64,000 nucleotides of DNA. Source: Ilex aquifolium (lineage: Eukaryota > Streptophyta > Magnoliopsida > Aquifoliales > Aquifoliaceae). The stretch is from assembly GCA_951799425.1 (NCBI GenBank), contig OX637399.1, positions 13,322,501 through 13,386,500 of the forward strand, in the 5' to 3' direction. Each line of letters begins with the position of its first letter. Position 1 is the first letter of the stretch. The notes beneath the pieces are model-generated. The model saw only the letters and a list, made by a program, of their open reading frames with translations, did not search any database and was not told the DNA's origin. This document shows positions 11,942 to 23,619 of the stretch, one piece after another. Both the position numbers and the translations under genes were made by a program.

Positions 11942-14900
11942 CTACTCCTCCACCAAATCCGGATACTCGGGATCCGTCAACTCCTCTTCAACTTCTTGCC
12001 CTTCCGACCCCTCGAAGAATGGTTTAAGTCTTTGGCTATTGACCTTGAATGCTTGGCCATTCTCGGGGTTCGTCACCTCAACAACTCCGTTGGGGTAGGC
12101 CACCTTGACAAGATAGGGGCCATCCCAGCGGGATCGGAGTTTTCCTTGAAAAATTGAGAGGCGAGAATTGTATAAGAGCACTTTTTGCCCGGGCTCAAAT
12201 GATTTTCGTATGATGGAATTATCATGAAAAATTTTAGCCCGTTCCTTTGAAATTTTTCAGCTCTCGTACGCATCTCGTTGAATCTCTTCCAACTCATTCA
12301 GCTCTAACTTCCTATGTTCACCGGCCATTCTCAAATTAAAATTTAGGGTTTTGATGGCCCAATAGGCTTTGTGTTCCATTTCGACTGGCAGGTGGCAAGC
12401 TTTTCCATAGACAAGCCGGTAGGGAGACATACCCAAAACAGTCTTATAGGCAGTGCGGTATGCCCATAGGGCATCCATCAATCTATCGGACCAATCCTTC
12501 CTACTCGGGTTAACAACTTTTTCTAGGATGGTCTTGATCTCCCTATTGGCTAGCTCGGCTTGGCCATTTGTTTGTGGGTGATAAGCGGTGGATACTTTGT
12601 GAGTGACGCCATATTTGAACATTAGAGATGCAAATGGCCTATTACAGAAGTGGGATCCACCATCACTGATCATTGCTCGAGGCATCCCAAACCTCGAAAA
12701 GATATTCTCTTTGAGAAACTTGACTACGACCCGGTGGTCATTAGTCTTGGTCGGGATGGCCTCCACCCACTTGGACACATAGTCCACTGCCAGAAGGATG
12801 TACAAATAACCGAATGACATAGGGAATGGACCCATGAAGTCGATGCCCCAACAGTCGAATATCTCTATGACAAGCACGGGGGAGAGGGGCATCATGCTTC
12901 GACGGGTCACACTACCCAATCGTTGGCATCTGTCGCATGCCTTACAGAATGAAACACAATCTTTGATAAGAGATGGCCAGTAGAAACCTGATTGAAAAAT
13001 TTTAGCGAAAGTCTTCTTTGCTGAAAAATGTCTGCCGCAAGCTTGTGAATGGCAAAATGCTAAGACATCCCACTATTCATTTTCGGGTACACATCTCCTC
13101 ATGACCTGGTCAGGGAAATATTTGAACAAATACGGGTTGTCAAAGTAGAAATACTTAACATCTGCAATGAATCGTCTTCTATCCTCTGGACTCCATTGCG
13201 GCGGGATCTGTCCTGTTACAAGGTAATTACATATATCAGCATACCAAGGACATACTGAATGAATTGAAAGTAAATATTCGTCAGGGAAAAAGTCAGGGAT
13301 CAGAATGTGCTCATCAGTCTCCTGCACCACAAGCCGTGATAAATGATCCGCCACCACGTTCTCAACTCCTTTCTTGTCCTTGATCGTTAAGTCAAATTCT
13401 TGTAGGAAGAGTATCCACCTTATGAGCCTTGGTTTCGCATTCTGCTTAGATAACAAATACTTCAAAGCAGAATGGTCAGTAAAGACAACAATAGGCGAAC
13501 CAATGATATATGATCGAAATTTATCTAAAGCAAACACTACTGCTAGCAACTCTTTCTCGGTGGTAGTGTAGTTCATCTGAGCATCATTGAGTGTTTTGCT
13601 AGCATAGTGTATTACATACGGCCTGTTTTCCTCCCTTTGACCGAGCACTGCGCCGACCGCGTAATCACTCACGTCGCACATGAGCTCGAAAGGTAGATCC
13701 CATCTGGGTGGTCGCATGATAGGAGGCGTGACTAGCATGCTCTTAAGTTTTTTAAAAGATGCCTCACAGTCATCCGACCACTCAAAGGGAACCTCCTTAG
13801 ACAGTAGGTTGGTCAAGGGTCGGGCCAATGCACTGAAATTTTTTATAAACCTGCGATAAAAACCTGCATGGCCTAAGAACGACCGGATTCCCTTAATGGC
13901 CCTCGGCGTGGGGAGGTTGGAGATGGCCTCCACCTGGGATCTGTCGACTTCAATACCCCTTGCCGAGACTATGTGGCCCAGCATAATTCCTTCCGTCACC
14001 ATAAAGTGACACTTTTCCCAATTCAACACCAGATTCTTTTCCTCACATCTAGTTAGGACTTTCTCCAAATTTGTCAAGCATCTGTCAAACGAATCTCCAA
14101 ACACTGAAAATTCATCCATGAAGACCTCCACGATCTTTTCCACCATATCACTGAAGATGCCCATCATGCATCGCTGAAAGGTCCCTGGAGCATTGCATAG
14201 ACCAAACGGCATGCGGCAGTAGGCAAAAGTACCATAGGGGCAGGTGAAAGTAGTCTTCTCTTGATCCTCCAATGCGATCTCTATTTGATTATAGCCAGAG
14301 AACCCATCTAGAAAACAATATAATAGGTGCCCAGCTACTCTTTCCAAAACTTGATCAAGAAATGGCATCGGGAAATGATCTTTTCTAGTACATGAGTTCA
14401 ACTTCTGATAATCAATACATACCCTCCATCCGGTGATCACTCTTGTAGGTATTAACTCATTCTCATCATTTTCCACCACCGTGACTCCGGATTTCTTTGG
14501 CACTACTTGTGTGGGGCTAACCCACTTACTGTCGGCAATTGGAAAAATGATCCCCACATCAAGTAGCTTCAAAACCTCATCCCTTACCACCTCCTTCATG
14601 ATGGGGTTTAGCCGTCGTTGTGGTTGTCGGGAAGGTTTGGACTCCTCCTCCAGGTATATGCGGTGGGTGCAAATGAGAGGGCTTATGCCCTTGACATCCG
14701 CAATGGTCCACCCAATTGCTCCTTTGTGTTTTCTTAATACCTCCAAAAGCTCTTTTTCTTGTTCCTTATTCAGCGTAGAGCTAATGACCACCGAGAATGT
14801 TTCTCCATCGCCAAGGTAGGCGTACTTCAAATGTGAGGGTAATGGTTTCAATTCCAGGTTCGGTTTTTGTTCATTTGACGGGAAAATTCTCTTTCCTTGT

Positions 14901-15919
14901 TTGGGTAACTCCTCAAATGTAGGGATCCAAGTTCCCATCCCTTTCAATTCTCCAACCTCCTCTCTTTCCTCCAACTCTTCAAGATTCACAACTCCTTCAT
15001 CCTTGAACCTCAACATCTTCTCCAAGTCCATGTGCTCCTCAACCAAGGTGTTGATTCTATTGACCTCACTTATTTCCTCATCATCACCCGGTTGCTTTGC
15101 TAGGTTGAACACATTGAGCTCCATTGTTATGTTCCCAAACGCCAACTTCATTAGACCGTTCCTGCAATTTATAACAGCATTAGACATAGCAAGGAAAGGT
15201 CGTCCAAGTATAACGGGAATCTGAGATCTAAGGTTAGCAACAGGGTGTGTATCTAGCACAATAAAATTGACGGGAAAATAAAATTTGTCAACTTGAACCA
15301 AGACATCTTCCACTACTCCCCTTGGTGTACGGATGCTACGATCCGCTAATTGAAGCGTAATGGAGGTGGGTTTCAACTCCTCAAGCTTGAGTTGTTGATA
15401 CACGGAGTAGGGAAGGAGATTGACGCTCGCTCCCAAGTCAAGCAATGCTTGTTCCACCTGGCAATTCCCTATGGTGATGGCAATTGTTGGAAAGCCGGGA
15501 TCTTTGAATTTGGGAGGAGTATTGGTCCTCAAAATTGAGCTGACTTGTTCGGTTAAGAATGTTTTCTTCCGGACATTCAATCTCCTCTTCACCGTGCATA
15601 GATCCTTCAAAATTTTGGCACAAGATGGTATTTGTTTGATGGCATCGAGGAGCGGGATGTTGATCTTCACCTGCTTAAACATTTTCAAAATATCAGTATA
15701 ATTTGCCACCTTAACCGGTGGCTTCAAACGATGTGGGAAAGGGGCAGGCATAGGAGGAACAAAGAAGGAATCATCGGTCACTTTTTCTTTCTCATCACCC
15801 TCCCCCTCTTTCTCTTTACTCAACTCACCCTCATTGGTCTCACTCTCCTTACCCTCTTTGGTCTCACTCTCCTTCTCTTCTTCCATTGGCAATGAAGCTT
15901 TGGGTGAGACCCTTGGCAA
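11942..15919 (-). pseudogene. pol: Athila Pol: protease, reverse transcriptase, RNase H, integrase (two in-frame stops)
   Basis: The polyprotein copies element RNA and integrates the DNA. One minus-strand frame runs from 15919 to 11942. Counting from Met 15919, the protease motif DLGAS is at residues 161-165. The RT carries WRVCIDYQKLN, FSGYNQI and MPFGLCNAPGTFQ. Its catalytic motif is FMDE (residues 600-603) where Athila RTs normally read FMDD. RNase H follows (CDVSDYAVGAVLGQ, FTDHSAL, ADHLSRL). A TAG at 13073-13075 precedes the integrase zinc-binding HHCC region. The DDE core has [18 protein letters not shown] and [14 protein letters not shown] at 12257-12259 precedes the C-terminal block KLRSRWDGPYLV. 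Length is normal for Athila, but the two stops and the D-to-E change make it very probably inactive. Confidence 0.92.
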
Positions 15920-15933
15920 AATGGTTTTGTCAA

Positions 15934-17617
15934 TTTGTTTACCACTACGGAGGGTGGTGATAGCTTTGAGTTGCTCGCAACTCTCTTTGATGGGGGCGGA
16001 TGACTCAATGACATGTTGCCCCTTAGGGTTCTCTTGGGGTTGAGGGGAAATTTCCCCTTCTCTTGTTGTGATAACCCTATGGCATTGGTGATCTTTGTGA
16101 GTTGGTCCGAAATGTTGTTATTGAAGGTGGTTTGGCTTTGAATGAAGTTATAGAGTATATCCTCCAAGTTCCTCTTATGGGGAGGTTGGTAGGTGGGAGG
16201 ATTTGATGGACCTTGTTGGGAGAAGTTTTGGGGAGGCAGACTTTGGGAGAAACTCTGTGAGGGTGGATTGGATGAATACCCTTGCGGATTGGACCGGGGT
16301 ATTGGGAGCTAGATACTTGCCCTTGACCTTGGTATTGGTTGTGGTGTTGACCTTGCTTAGGCGGCACGGGAGATGTGTATGTGTTTGATCCATGAGGGAC
16401 GGGGTTGTCATTTCTCCAACTGAAATTAGGGTGATTACTCCACCCCGGATTATAAGTGTTAGCATTTGGAGAAAATGAGTGCCTCGGTTGATTGAAGGCA
16501 TGGACTTGTTCATGGTATGCTTCCTTAAGTGCCGAAATGCTCTGGCACTCCGATATGGGATGCTCGACACTCTCACAAATTGAACAAACCCCCTCGGTCT
16601 TTGACATATGTGACACCTCATGCCTCCTAATGACCTCAAGACTATCAACTTTCCTCGATAATTTGGCAATTTGTGAAAGCAAGTCTTCCCGGTCTCTCAA
16701 ATCATAAATCCTCCCATTTGTGGCTGACTACTACCCGGAGATGTCCTAGGTACATCGTTAGGATCCCTAACGTCCCAAGATTGTGCATTTTGAGCCAATG
16801 TACTAAAGTAGTCTAGGGATTCATCAGGGTCTTTGTTCAAGAACTCGCCATTGCACATCATGTCAATGAATTGTCTATGGGTTGGTGTTATTCCTTCGTA
16901 GAAGAAACTTACCAATTGTCATGACTCAAAGCCATGATGTGGTATGGATTGCAACAACTCTTTGTAACGATCCCAGCATTGATAAAATTGCTCATTGGGC
17001 TTCTCAGAAAAATTTTGAATTTCCTTTTTCAAAGCAGTGGTTCTATGAACCGGAAAAAATTTATTCAAAAATACCGAAACCATTTGAGCCCATGAGGTAA
17101 TGGATCGAGGTCGCATGCCATCGAACCATGATTTGGCCTTGTCACTAAGGGAGAAAGGGAACAATTTCAATCGAGCTATGTCCTCCATAGCATAGTTGGC
17201 ATTGAATGTTGCAACTATATCCTCAAACCCTTTTATGTGCCAGTATGGGTTTTCGTTTTCAATCCCATGGAATGTAGGAAGTAGTTGCAACATCCCCGGC
17301 TTAACTTGGAAAAGCTGAGCTTGGACTGGGAGGAAGATGCATGAGGGTGTGGTGCTACGAGTTGGATGGAGGAAATCCCTCATAGACCTTGCCAGAGGAT
17401 CCATTGGAATGTTATTCCCCTCATTCATAGGAGGAGGAAATTGCACTCGTAGGTTGGGCATTCTAGGTGGTTGCAATCCCCCACCCCCTTGAACATTTGG
17501 ATTTGCACCGACATTCTCGAAATTATCACCTGCATCCTCGGGTGGGTCTTGGTTGATGTTCATGTTGGGGCCTAAGGGTTGTCTAACTAATCGGTTTTGT
17601 TCGTCCCTTCCCCACAT
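15934..17617 (-). pseudogene. gag: Athila Gag of element Y (stop plus frameshift)
   Basis: It starts at Met 17617 (MWGRDEQNRLV) and carries the same Gag core as the left copy, with the zinc knuckle CSICESVEHPISEC in the second half. A TGG-to-TGA change gives a stop at 16919-16921. At 16697-16700 the frame shifts by one base in the same place as the left copy, so that break predates the duplication. A further shift interrupts the Gln/Pro-rich region near 16300. The frame then merges towards pol with an acidic, Lys/Glu-rich linker. About 97-98% identical to 2480-4096 by eye. Confidence 0.88.
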
Positions 17618-17752
17618 GCAACAAACTATCTACAAATGAAAATATACACAAACAAGAATATATACACAAGACAACGTACCTAAGCCCGTGATGAAGATCA
17701 TGGGACTTACCTCCGTTGTCCGGAAATCACCTTCTTGGTTTGACACTTGCCT

Positions 17753-17770
17753 TCCCCCGCAACGGCGTCA
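17753..17770 (-). other. Primer binding site of element Y, tRNA-Asp type
   Basis: The minus strand reads TGACGCCGTTGCGGGGGA, near the tRNA-Asp complement TGGCGCCGTTGCCGGGGA. Four A/T bases separate it from the LTR end at 17775. Confidence 0.85.
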
Positions 17771-17774
17771 AAAA

Positions 17775-19413
17775 TGCTTGATGAAAAATGTTGTTGTTTC
17801 CTAACCTCTAAAAACCATCCCTTAGAATGTGTAGTGTATGGATAAAGGGGATTGTCACTCTCCCTTGGGATGATGTCAAAAGAAAGGGCAACGGAATGGT
17901 GGATGGAATGAAATGTATGAAATGCGTGTGTGAACAAAAATGCTCCCCAAGCGCAAGGAGACTTTTGCGGGTCGTGTTTTACTTGGTGGTATTCCAAGGT
18001 TGTTTCCACGAGGAAGGAAGTAAACCAAGGGGAATGTGATTTTAAGTAAAAGAAAGTGTAAAATCTTTGTGGTTGAAGATTTGTTTGGTGAGTGTGTGTT
18101 GATGAAAATGCAGTGAGAAACAAATGTTGGTAAAGCCAAGAGGTTACTCCAATAGGAATGCCATCTCAACTAGAATCCCTCCTACGATAGAGCATGAATG
18201 AACGATTGATTCATGGGAAGTTGGGGATACTAAGGGTGAGTATCTAAGCATAAACCGTGACTAGGCCTACGGAATATCAAAGACTCACCAATTTATCCAC
18301 CCACAATGCAATCAAACCGAACCATTGATCTCCGGAAAGGGAGAAGAATGAGTTGACATGGCATACCCAAGAGGAGATTTCCCTTGGTTTTACCAACTAA
18401 AGGATTTAGCTACTCATGCTTGTAATGAAGTTGACTATGTAAGAAAAATGTATTGCAAGAGAGGAAGTTCTTGAATAGCTAAAATGCAAGTAGACAAAAA
18501 TTAGAGAAGGATGCATTTAAGACCCATTTACAGCTAAGAAAATGATGAACCTTGTTGCATTAATGGTGAGAAGTTAAGAGAGCATTAAACTAACAATGAA
18601 CTTGAAGGAAAACAAAATTCATGGTATTAAAATTAAGCTTGAAATGTTCTTACAGCAGATTACAAGACAATGCAGTGAAGAAAATGCAAAAATCTGAAAT
18701 TTATCTCTCTAGAATACTATTCATCATCTTCTCCAGACTTTCTCTCTCTATATCTATCTATTTCTGCCTCCTCCTACCAATATTGAATCTCTCTGGTCTT
18801 GCTGGACTTGGCTCTCCAAAACGTGCATGGGGAGGTCCCCTAGTCTCCAGAGAATGACCTCCATCAGTAGGGGTGCAGTAGTACTGGGCTGGACAGAAGG
18901 GTTGCAGAGTTTGTCTGCACACCCATATCTTCTTCTCTCCTCTCTCCTCATTTATCACCAAGACTCCAACTTGTAATCATAGGTGTAAAAAGGGGTAACT
19001 AGCATTGTAGGTGCGTCAGGGGAGCAGGGGATGTCTATTGGTGGGTCCCTCAAATCAGAAATCATGAGTTGCAGGGCAGTTGGGCTGATCAGGCAAGGCG
19101 TACCGGTACGCGTACCGATACGACGAACTCCAGTGGCTTGAGCGTACCGGTACGCGTACCGGTACGGTTTGGCTGGTTTCTTGATTTTCTGATTTCCTCC
19201 TCCACTGAGTTATCCACAAGCTGTCTTTTCATCTTCATTTGCCTCACATGATTGGGGAAGGCCTTAAAAGGTCTCATTTAGCACCATTTAACTGCAAACA
19301 CCAAATATCATCGTTAAGAGTTCAATTAACCTAACTCCCATCATTTAAATCTCCAAAAACAATTAAAAAGAGATTATTAGCACATCAAAATATACAAAGT
19401 TTTGTGCTAATCA
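17775..19413 (-). repeat. 5' LTR of Athila element Y (1639 bp)
   Basis: Minus-strand start TGATTAGCACAAAAC at 19413, end ...AAGCA at 17775. It matches 4254-5912 closely throughout. The palindrome array (19099-19168) has two CG-linked GTACCGGTAC dimers, against four single sites in the left LTR. Its PBS and gag lie to the left. Confidence 0.9.
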
Positions 19414-19491
19414 ATGGCTTATGTGTGTGGGTGAATGTCACTCTCACAAGGATTCGATGCAAGAAATGGGAAAATGGGTGTGTGGGATGAA

Positions 19492-19524
<33 letters not shown>

Positions 19525-19743
19525 CAAAAGTGCTCTCCAAGCGCAGGGAGACTTTTGAGTGTCGTGTTTTACTTGGAATGGGTATTCCAAGGTCGTCTCC
19601 TCACAGAAGGAAGGTGAATTGTGTGAAGGTGATTTTGTGAAAATGGAAAAGTGTAAAATCTTTTGAGTTTGAGTTTGAGTTTTGGTGATTGTGTGTCTTG
19701 GTGAAAATGAAATGGAAACAAGTGTTGGCTAATCCAAAGAGGT
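19414..19743 (-). repeat. Fragment of a diverged LTR, with a TG microsatellite
   Basis: In reverse complement it aligns with 23276-23600: the 'gtcgtgttttacttgg', 'aaggtcgtctcctca' and 'caagtgttggctaatcc' blocks are shared. A (TG)n tract spans about 19493-19522. Element Y is inserted next to or into this fragment. Confidence 0.7.
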
Positions 19744-20574
19744 CGATTCGGTGGAGGACAATCTACTTCTTGAAGACTGGAGATTCTACAAAAACTTTGC
19801 TATCTTTCACTCAACTTTTTAATTATGCACTCTAATTTACTTTATATTTTGAACCTGTGTTGATTTTAAACTTGTTTATGTTTAAGTTTGCTTTTGGTAG
19901 TTAATATGAAACTTATGTTTTTAAGTTAGGAGGATTATTTCATATATGCTGCAGTTAAATTAGATTAATATTCCTATGCTTTTCAAAAATAAACTTTAAT
20001 CTGATCATGCAGGATTTTCATATTTTAGTTATGAAAAAGCTAAAAAGAGGTGTGCCACAATAAAGGTAGCTTTTGAATCCCATTAACGTCACGTTACAAC
20101 CCAAAGAAAGTCATTTTTGATTTCATAGATCATATACCGGTATTAATCCTATCAAAGGAGAATGTTAATAATATATCTAATGTAGTGTTAATATCTTTTC
20201 ATGAGATTATTATGTCAAATTCTAATTTTATTCGAATAACCGTTCTTCTAATATACTACATGTGATATTATTTTCTTTACTAACAATATTCCAATCACAT
20301 GTAATTATTAAGGGAATAGTCACTATAATGTATGTGTATTCTTTGCTGAGTGTATTTCAGGAAGGATTGACACCAAGACTACCATGAAAGATGGTAATAT
20401 TTCTTAAGTGATTTTTAAATAAAAGAAATCATTACATACACACACAAAATTTTTTAGAAAAATATATGGATAATGTTATAACTAGCGTGTGTTACTCTTG
20501 TAATAATCAGGGAAAAAAAAAAAGACATATTCTAGCAATACAAAGGAATATTAATTTTATTTTATTTGTGAAAA
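19744..20574. other. Unassigned AT-rich stretch
   Basis: No coding frame above 60 codons and no recognised repeat. It lies directly upstream of an Athila 3' terminus on the plus strand, so it may be decayed internal sequence of that element. Confidence 0.3.
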
Positions 20575-20619
20575 ATATGAATTATGACCTCCAAACTACT
20601 GAAGTTTGTACGTAACTTT

Positions 20620-20700
20620 ACTGAAAACCTTCACGAGACAAAACTCGTCTACTGGGGATCACCTAGGGGTTTAAAGGTTTGTTGCATAGGCTAAATGCAA
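20620..20700 (+). other. Conserved Athila pre-PPT hairpin motif
   Basis: The block from TTCACGAGACAAAACTCGT to the CTAAATGCAA box is about 90% identical to 59390-59470. ACGAG/CTCGT can form a 5-bp stem with a 6-base loop. A second stem, CTGGG with CCTAG, flanks GATCA. The block sits about 100-180 bp upstream of the polypurine tract in both elements. Confidence 0.7.
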
Positions 20701-20790
20701 TCGTGAAAAAATCTACGAAAATGATTTTACCTCTGTTTGTATTTTATTTTGTTAATAGTTTTTTATATTTACTAGGGACTAGTAAAGTTT

Positions 20791-20803
20791 AAGTTGGGGA
20801 GTG
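20791..20803 (+). other. Polypurine tract of an Athila 3' end
   Basis: AAGTTGGGGAGTG directly precedes the LTR start TGATTAACC at 20804. Confidence 0.75.
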
Positions 20804-22442
20804 TGATTAACCTTAATTAGTATATAAATTAGGATAATTAAATAAGTTAAATTTGTAAAATAAAAGAATTAAAAACTGTCAATTAGGGTTTGTGCGTAAA
20901 CTAGGATTTTTATGTATATATTGTTTGAAATTTCAGGGTTTTGTGCGGAATTTTCCAAAAGTATCAAGAAACAATTGATTAAAGCCTGAAACAACAAGGG
21001 AGGCAACTGTAAATCAACCAAGAATGGCCAGCACAACAAAAAGATCAGGATCCAGCAAAGCACCACCATCCGGACGGTGGTGATGGCGTCCGGACGGTCA
21101 CTCTTGGCGGCTCAAGTTGATCATTCCACCTCTTGCTTCTTTTTTTCTATAAATAGGCTAGTCTTCTTCATGTTCCAGCCAGGCCAAGGGGAGAGGAACT
21201 CCAGGAGAGAAAAAATAATAGAAAGAAAACAAAAGAAAGAAAAGAAAGGAAAGAGAGAAAGTCAAAGAAATATTCCAGATCCGGTGCGACCTACTCTCCA
21301 GCTAAAACTCTGTATTTCTACATTTATGTTATATCTTTCTACTTGGAAATTTGAACTGCCATCACCTTTATATTTTAATCAATATTAAGGGTGATTGTAT
21401 TTCAGTTATTCCTTGTGAAAGAAGTATATGTGTCTGTATTTTATTTAATACTGTAATGAGAATTACTCGCACTTCTTGCTTGTTTATAGCAATGGAACGT
21501 GAGTAGTTTCCTTATACCCTTCAGCGAAGGGTAAACATATGTATAACACTGGTTAAGTTGTTGGAATGCCTATATATATATACCTCCCTTAATTGTTGGA
21601 TGGTTATTTTATATATACTCTACTATATTATATATTATTATGAACTTCATGCATGATACAGTGATGTACGTAATTGGGTGTTATTACGTAGCCCGGAATT
21701 ATGTCATCAGTGAATCATCAACTTGCCATTGAATATCTACGGTGTTCCAACGAAATGGCTTGACCTTCAGGTTCACTGAGGATGTTTTACTGTTGTATGG
21801 TATATAACACTATCAGATTATTGACCTAAGTGATCCACTTGAATGGCTTGTCCTTCTGGTTCACTAGGGTCGTTTAACTGGTATATAAAGTTGTCAGATT
21901 AATGACCTAAGTGATCCTCCTGAATGGATTGTCCTTCTGGTTCACTAGGGACGTTTAACTAATACGTAATATTAAACTGATAATTGAGTAATTTTAGTAT
22001 TCCTCATGAATGGCTTGTCATTCTAGTTTACTTAAATTAGTCAATTGACATATATAACACCAGCTAACCTAAGAAGTTGTTGTGTTTACTATACATCAGA
22101 CCTACCGGTTGACTTTCCAAGTGACAGGGAAGTTAATTGTTGTAAGGTGGCCTTTCCAGTACTTAACCAAGACAAAGCATATGAGATCCTTAAACTGACG
22201 GGTATCTTTTCATATTATGGTCTTTAACAATCTATTTACGCACTTTATTTAATCAGACTAGTTATCAATCTAAGCTCACACCACAAGCTATCTTATTTCC
22301 GCTACATTAACAACAACTTTACTATTTTTATTTTGAATTTGAATTATTAAAACTCTTCGTGGGATCGATCTTGGACTTAAACCGAGAAAACTATAATTTG
22401 ACCACTTATACTTGGGTGTATGATATAAAACAAGTCGAATCA
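20804..22442 (+). repeat. 3' LTR of a truncated plus-strand Athila element (1639 bp)
   Basis: It starts TGATTAACCTTAATTAG after a polypurine tract and ends ...AAGTCGAATCA. Its interior differs from the Y and N LTRs and contains a degenerate repeat of about 81 bp (about 21760-22030), with units centred on 'cttctggttcactaggg'. The 'tgggatcgatcttggac' block near the 3' end is common in plant LTR elements. The upstream internal region is lost beyond about 20575 and no second LTR is present. The start is well supported; the end is less certain. Confidence 0.65.
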
Positions 22443-23619
22443 CTCCCCTTGCCTAAGGTTGGACTTTGGAGGCCCAAGCATTTATGAGGAAGAAAGAGAA
22501 GAGGGAAGCCTGGGAAGTTGCAGGCTAGGCTTGTCCTAGCCTGTCCAATACATCAACTCAGCCCCCCCCCCCCCCCCAATTGATGGGAAGCCTCTCACAC
22601 ATGCTAGAAGACCTCCATGGACAAAAATACAGAGATCACTTGACATTTTAGAGGTTGTTCAGCATTGTAGAGAGAGAAGCTCAAGGAGGAAGACATAGTT
22701 TTAGAGAGAGAAGATAGATTTTTGCATTTCCTTTACCCATTTCACTTGTAATCTTCTGTAAAACTCTTGTAAGCTTCATTTATTGCACTTAATGGCATTT
22801 ATTTCAAGTGTATTGCAAGTTTAGTCAAGTATCTTTCAATCTACCATTGTTACATTCAAGTTTTACATTTCAAGCTTTTTAGTTGGGTATTAAATGCACT
22901 TATTTTTGTAGTTTCACTTTTCTTCACTTCAATACAAGTTTAAACTTCCATTCCAATACCATGTCTCTTTATACATTGTATGTCTTTGCATTTAACATGA
23001 GTAGCTAAGCTTTAAGTTGGCTAATCCAAGGGAGATTTCCTCTTGGGTATGCTAAATCAACTCTTTTTCATTCCTCCTCGTAGTGAAAGGTGGTTTAGTT
23101 TGACTAGGTTGAGTGTGGACGTGGTTGTGAGCTCTTGATATACCGTAAACTTGTCACGGGGTATGCTTGATTCCTCACCTCCATTTTAGTCTCTCATTTC
23201 CTACAAATCAATCAAACACCTATGCACCATTGGAAGAATGTTGTGAGTTGATTTGACATTCCCATTGGAATGACCTCTTCGGATTAGCCAACACTTGATC
23301 CATTACATTTCTATAACCAATCTTCACTCACCAGAACACAAAACTCAAAGACTTTGCACTTTTCCATTTTTTTTTTCACAAAACCACCTTCACACAATTC
23401 ACCTTCCTTCCCTGAGGAGACGACCTTGGAATACAAATTCTAAGTAAAACACGACACTCAAAAGTCTCTCTACGCTTAGGGAGCACTTTTGTACACACAC
23501 ACATTTCATGCACACACACATTTTCCCATTTCTTGCATGATATTCGAGGGAGAGTGACACTCACCTAACTGTATAAGTCATACACATTACCGGAATCATG
23601 ATCGAAAATTAGGAACGAC
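22443..23619 (+). repeat. 5'-truncated Athila-like LTR
   Basis: It aligns with the last two thirds of the solo LTR 7164-9046: the 'ctagcctgtcca' block, the 'gatgggaggcc' block, 'ttgcactttaat', 'gagtagcta' and 'gaggagacgaccttggaata'. It stops at GGAACGACG, 17 bases short of the usual ...CAATCAATCA end. A 17-base poly(C) lies at about 22562-22578. Confidence 0.7.

Larger units (their letters stand above)
4254..19413 (-). mobile_element. Athila-type Ty3/gypsy LTR retrotransposon Y with a nested solo LTR
   Basis: Read on the minus strand the order is: 5' LTR 17775-19413, PBS 17753-17770, gag, pol (protease, RT, RNase H, integrase), about 1.8 kb of noncoding sequence, ORF3, polypurine tract 5913-5925, 3' LTR 4254-5912. 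The span is 15.2 kb, or about 13.3 kb without the solo LTR at 7164-9046. The tRNA-Asp primer site, the ORF3 after pol and the RT sequence place it in the Athila lineage. Gag, pol and ORF3 all carry stops or shifts. The five bases right of the 5' LTR are ATGGC. No partner TSD can be found because the left side continues into a second element body. Confidence 0.88.

Noticed and set aside
14433..14819. Plus-strand ORF of 128 codons
   Set aside because: Antisense shadow of the Athila pol frame.
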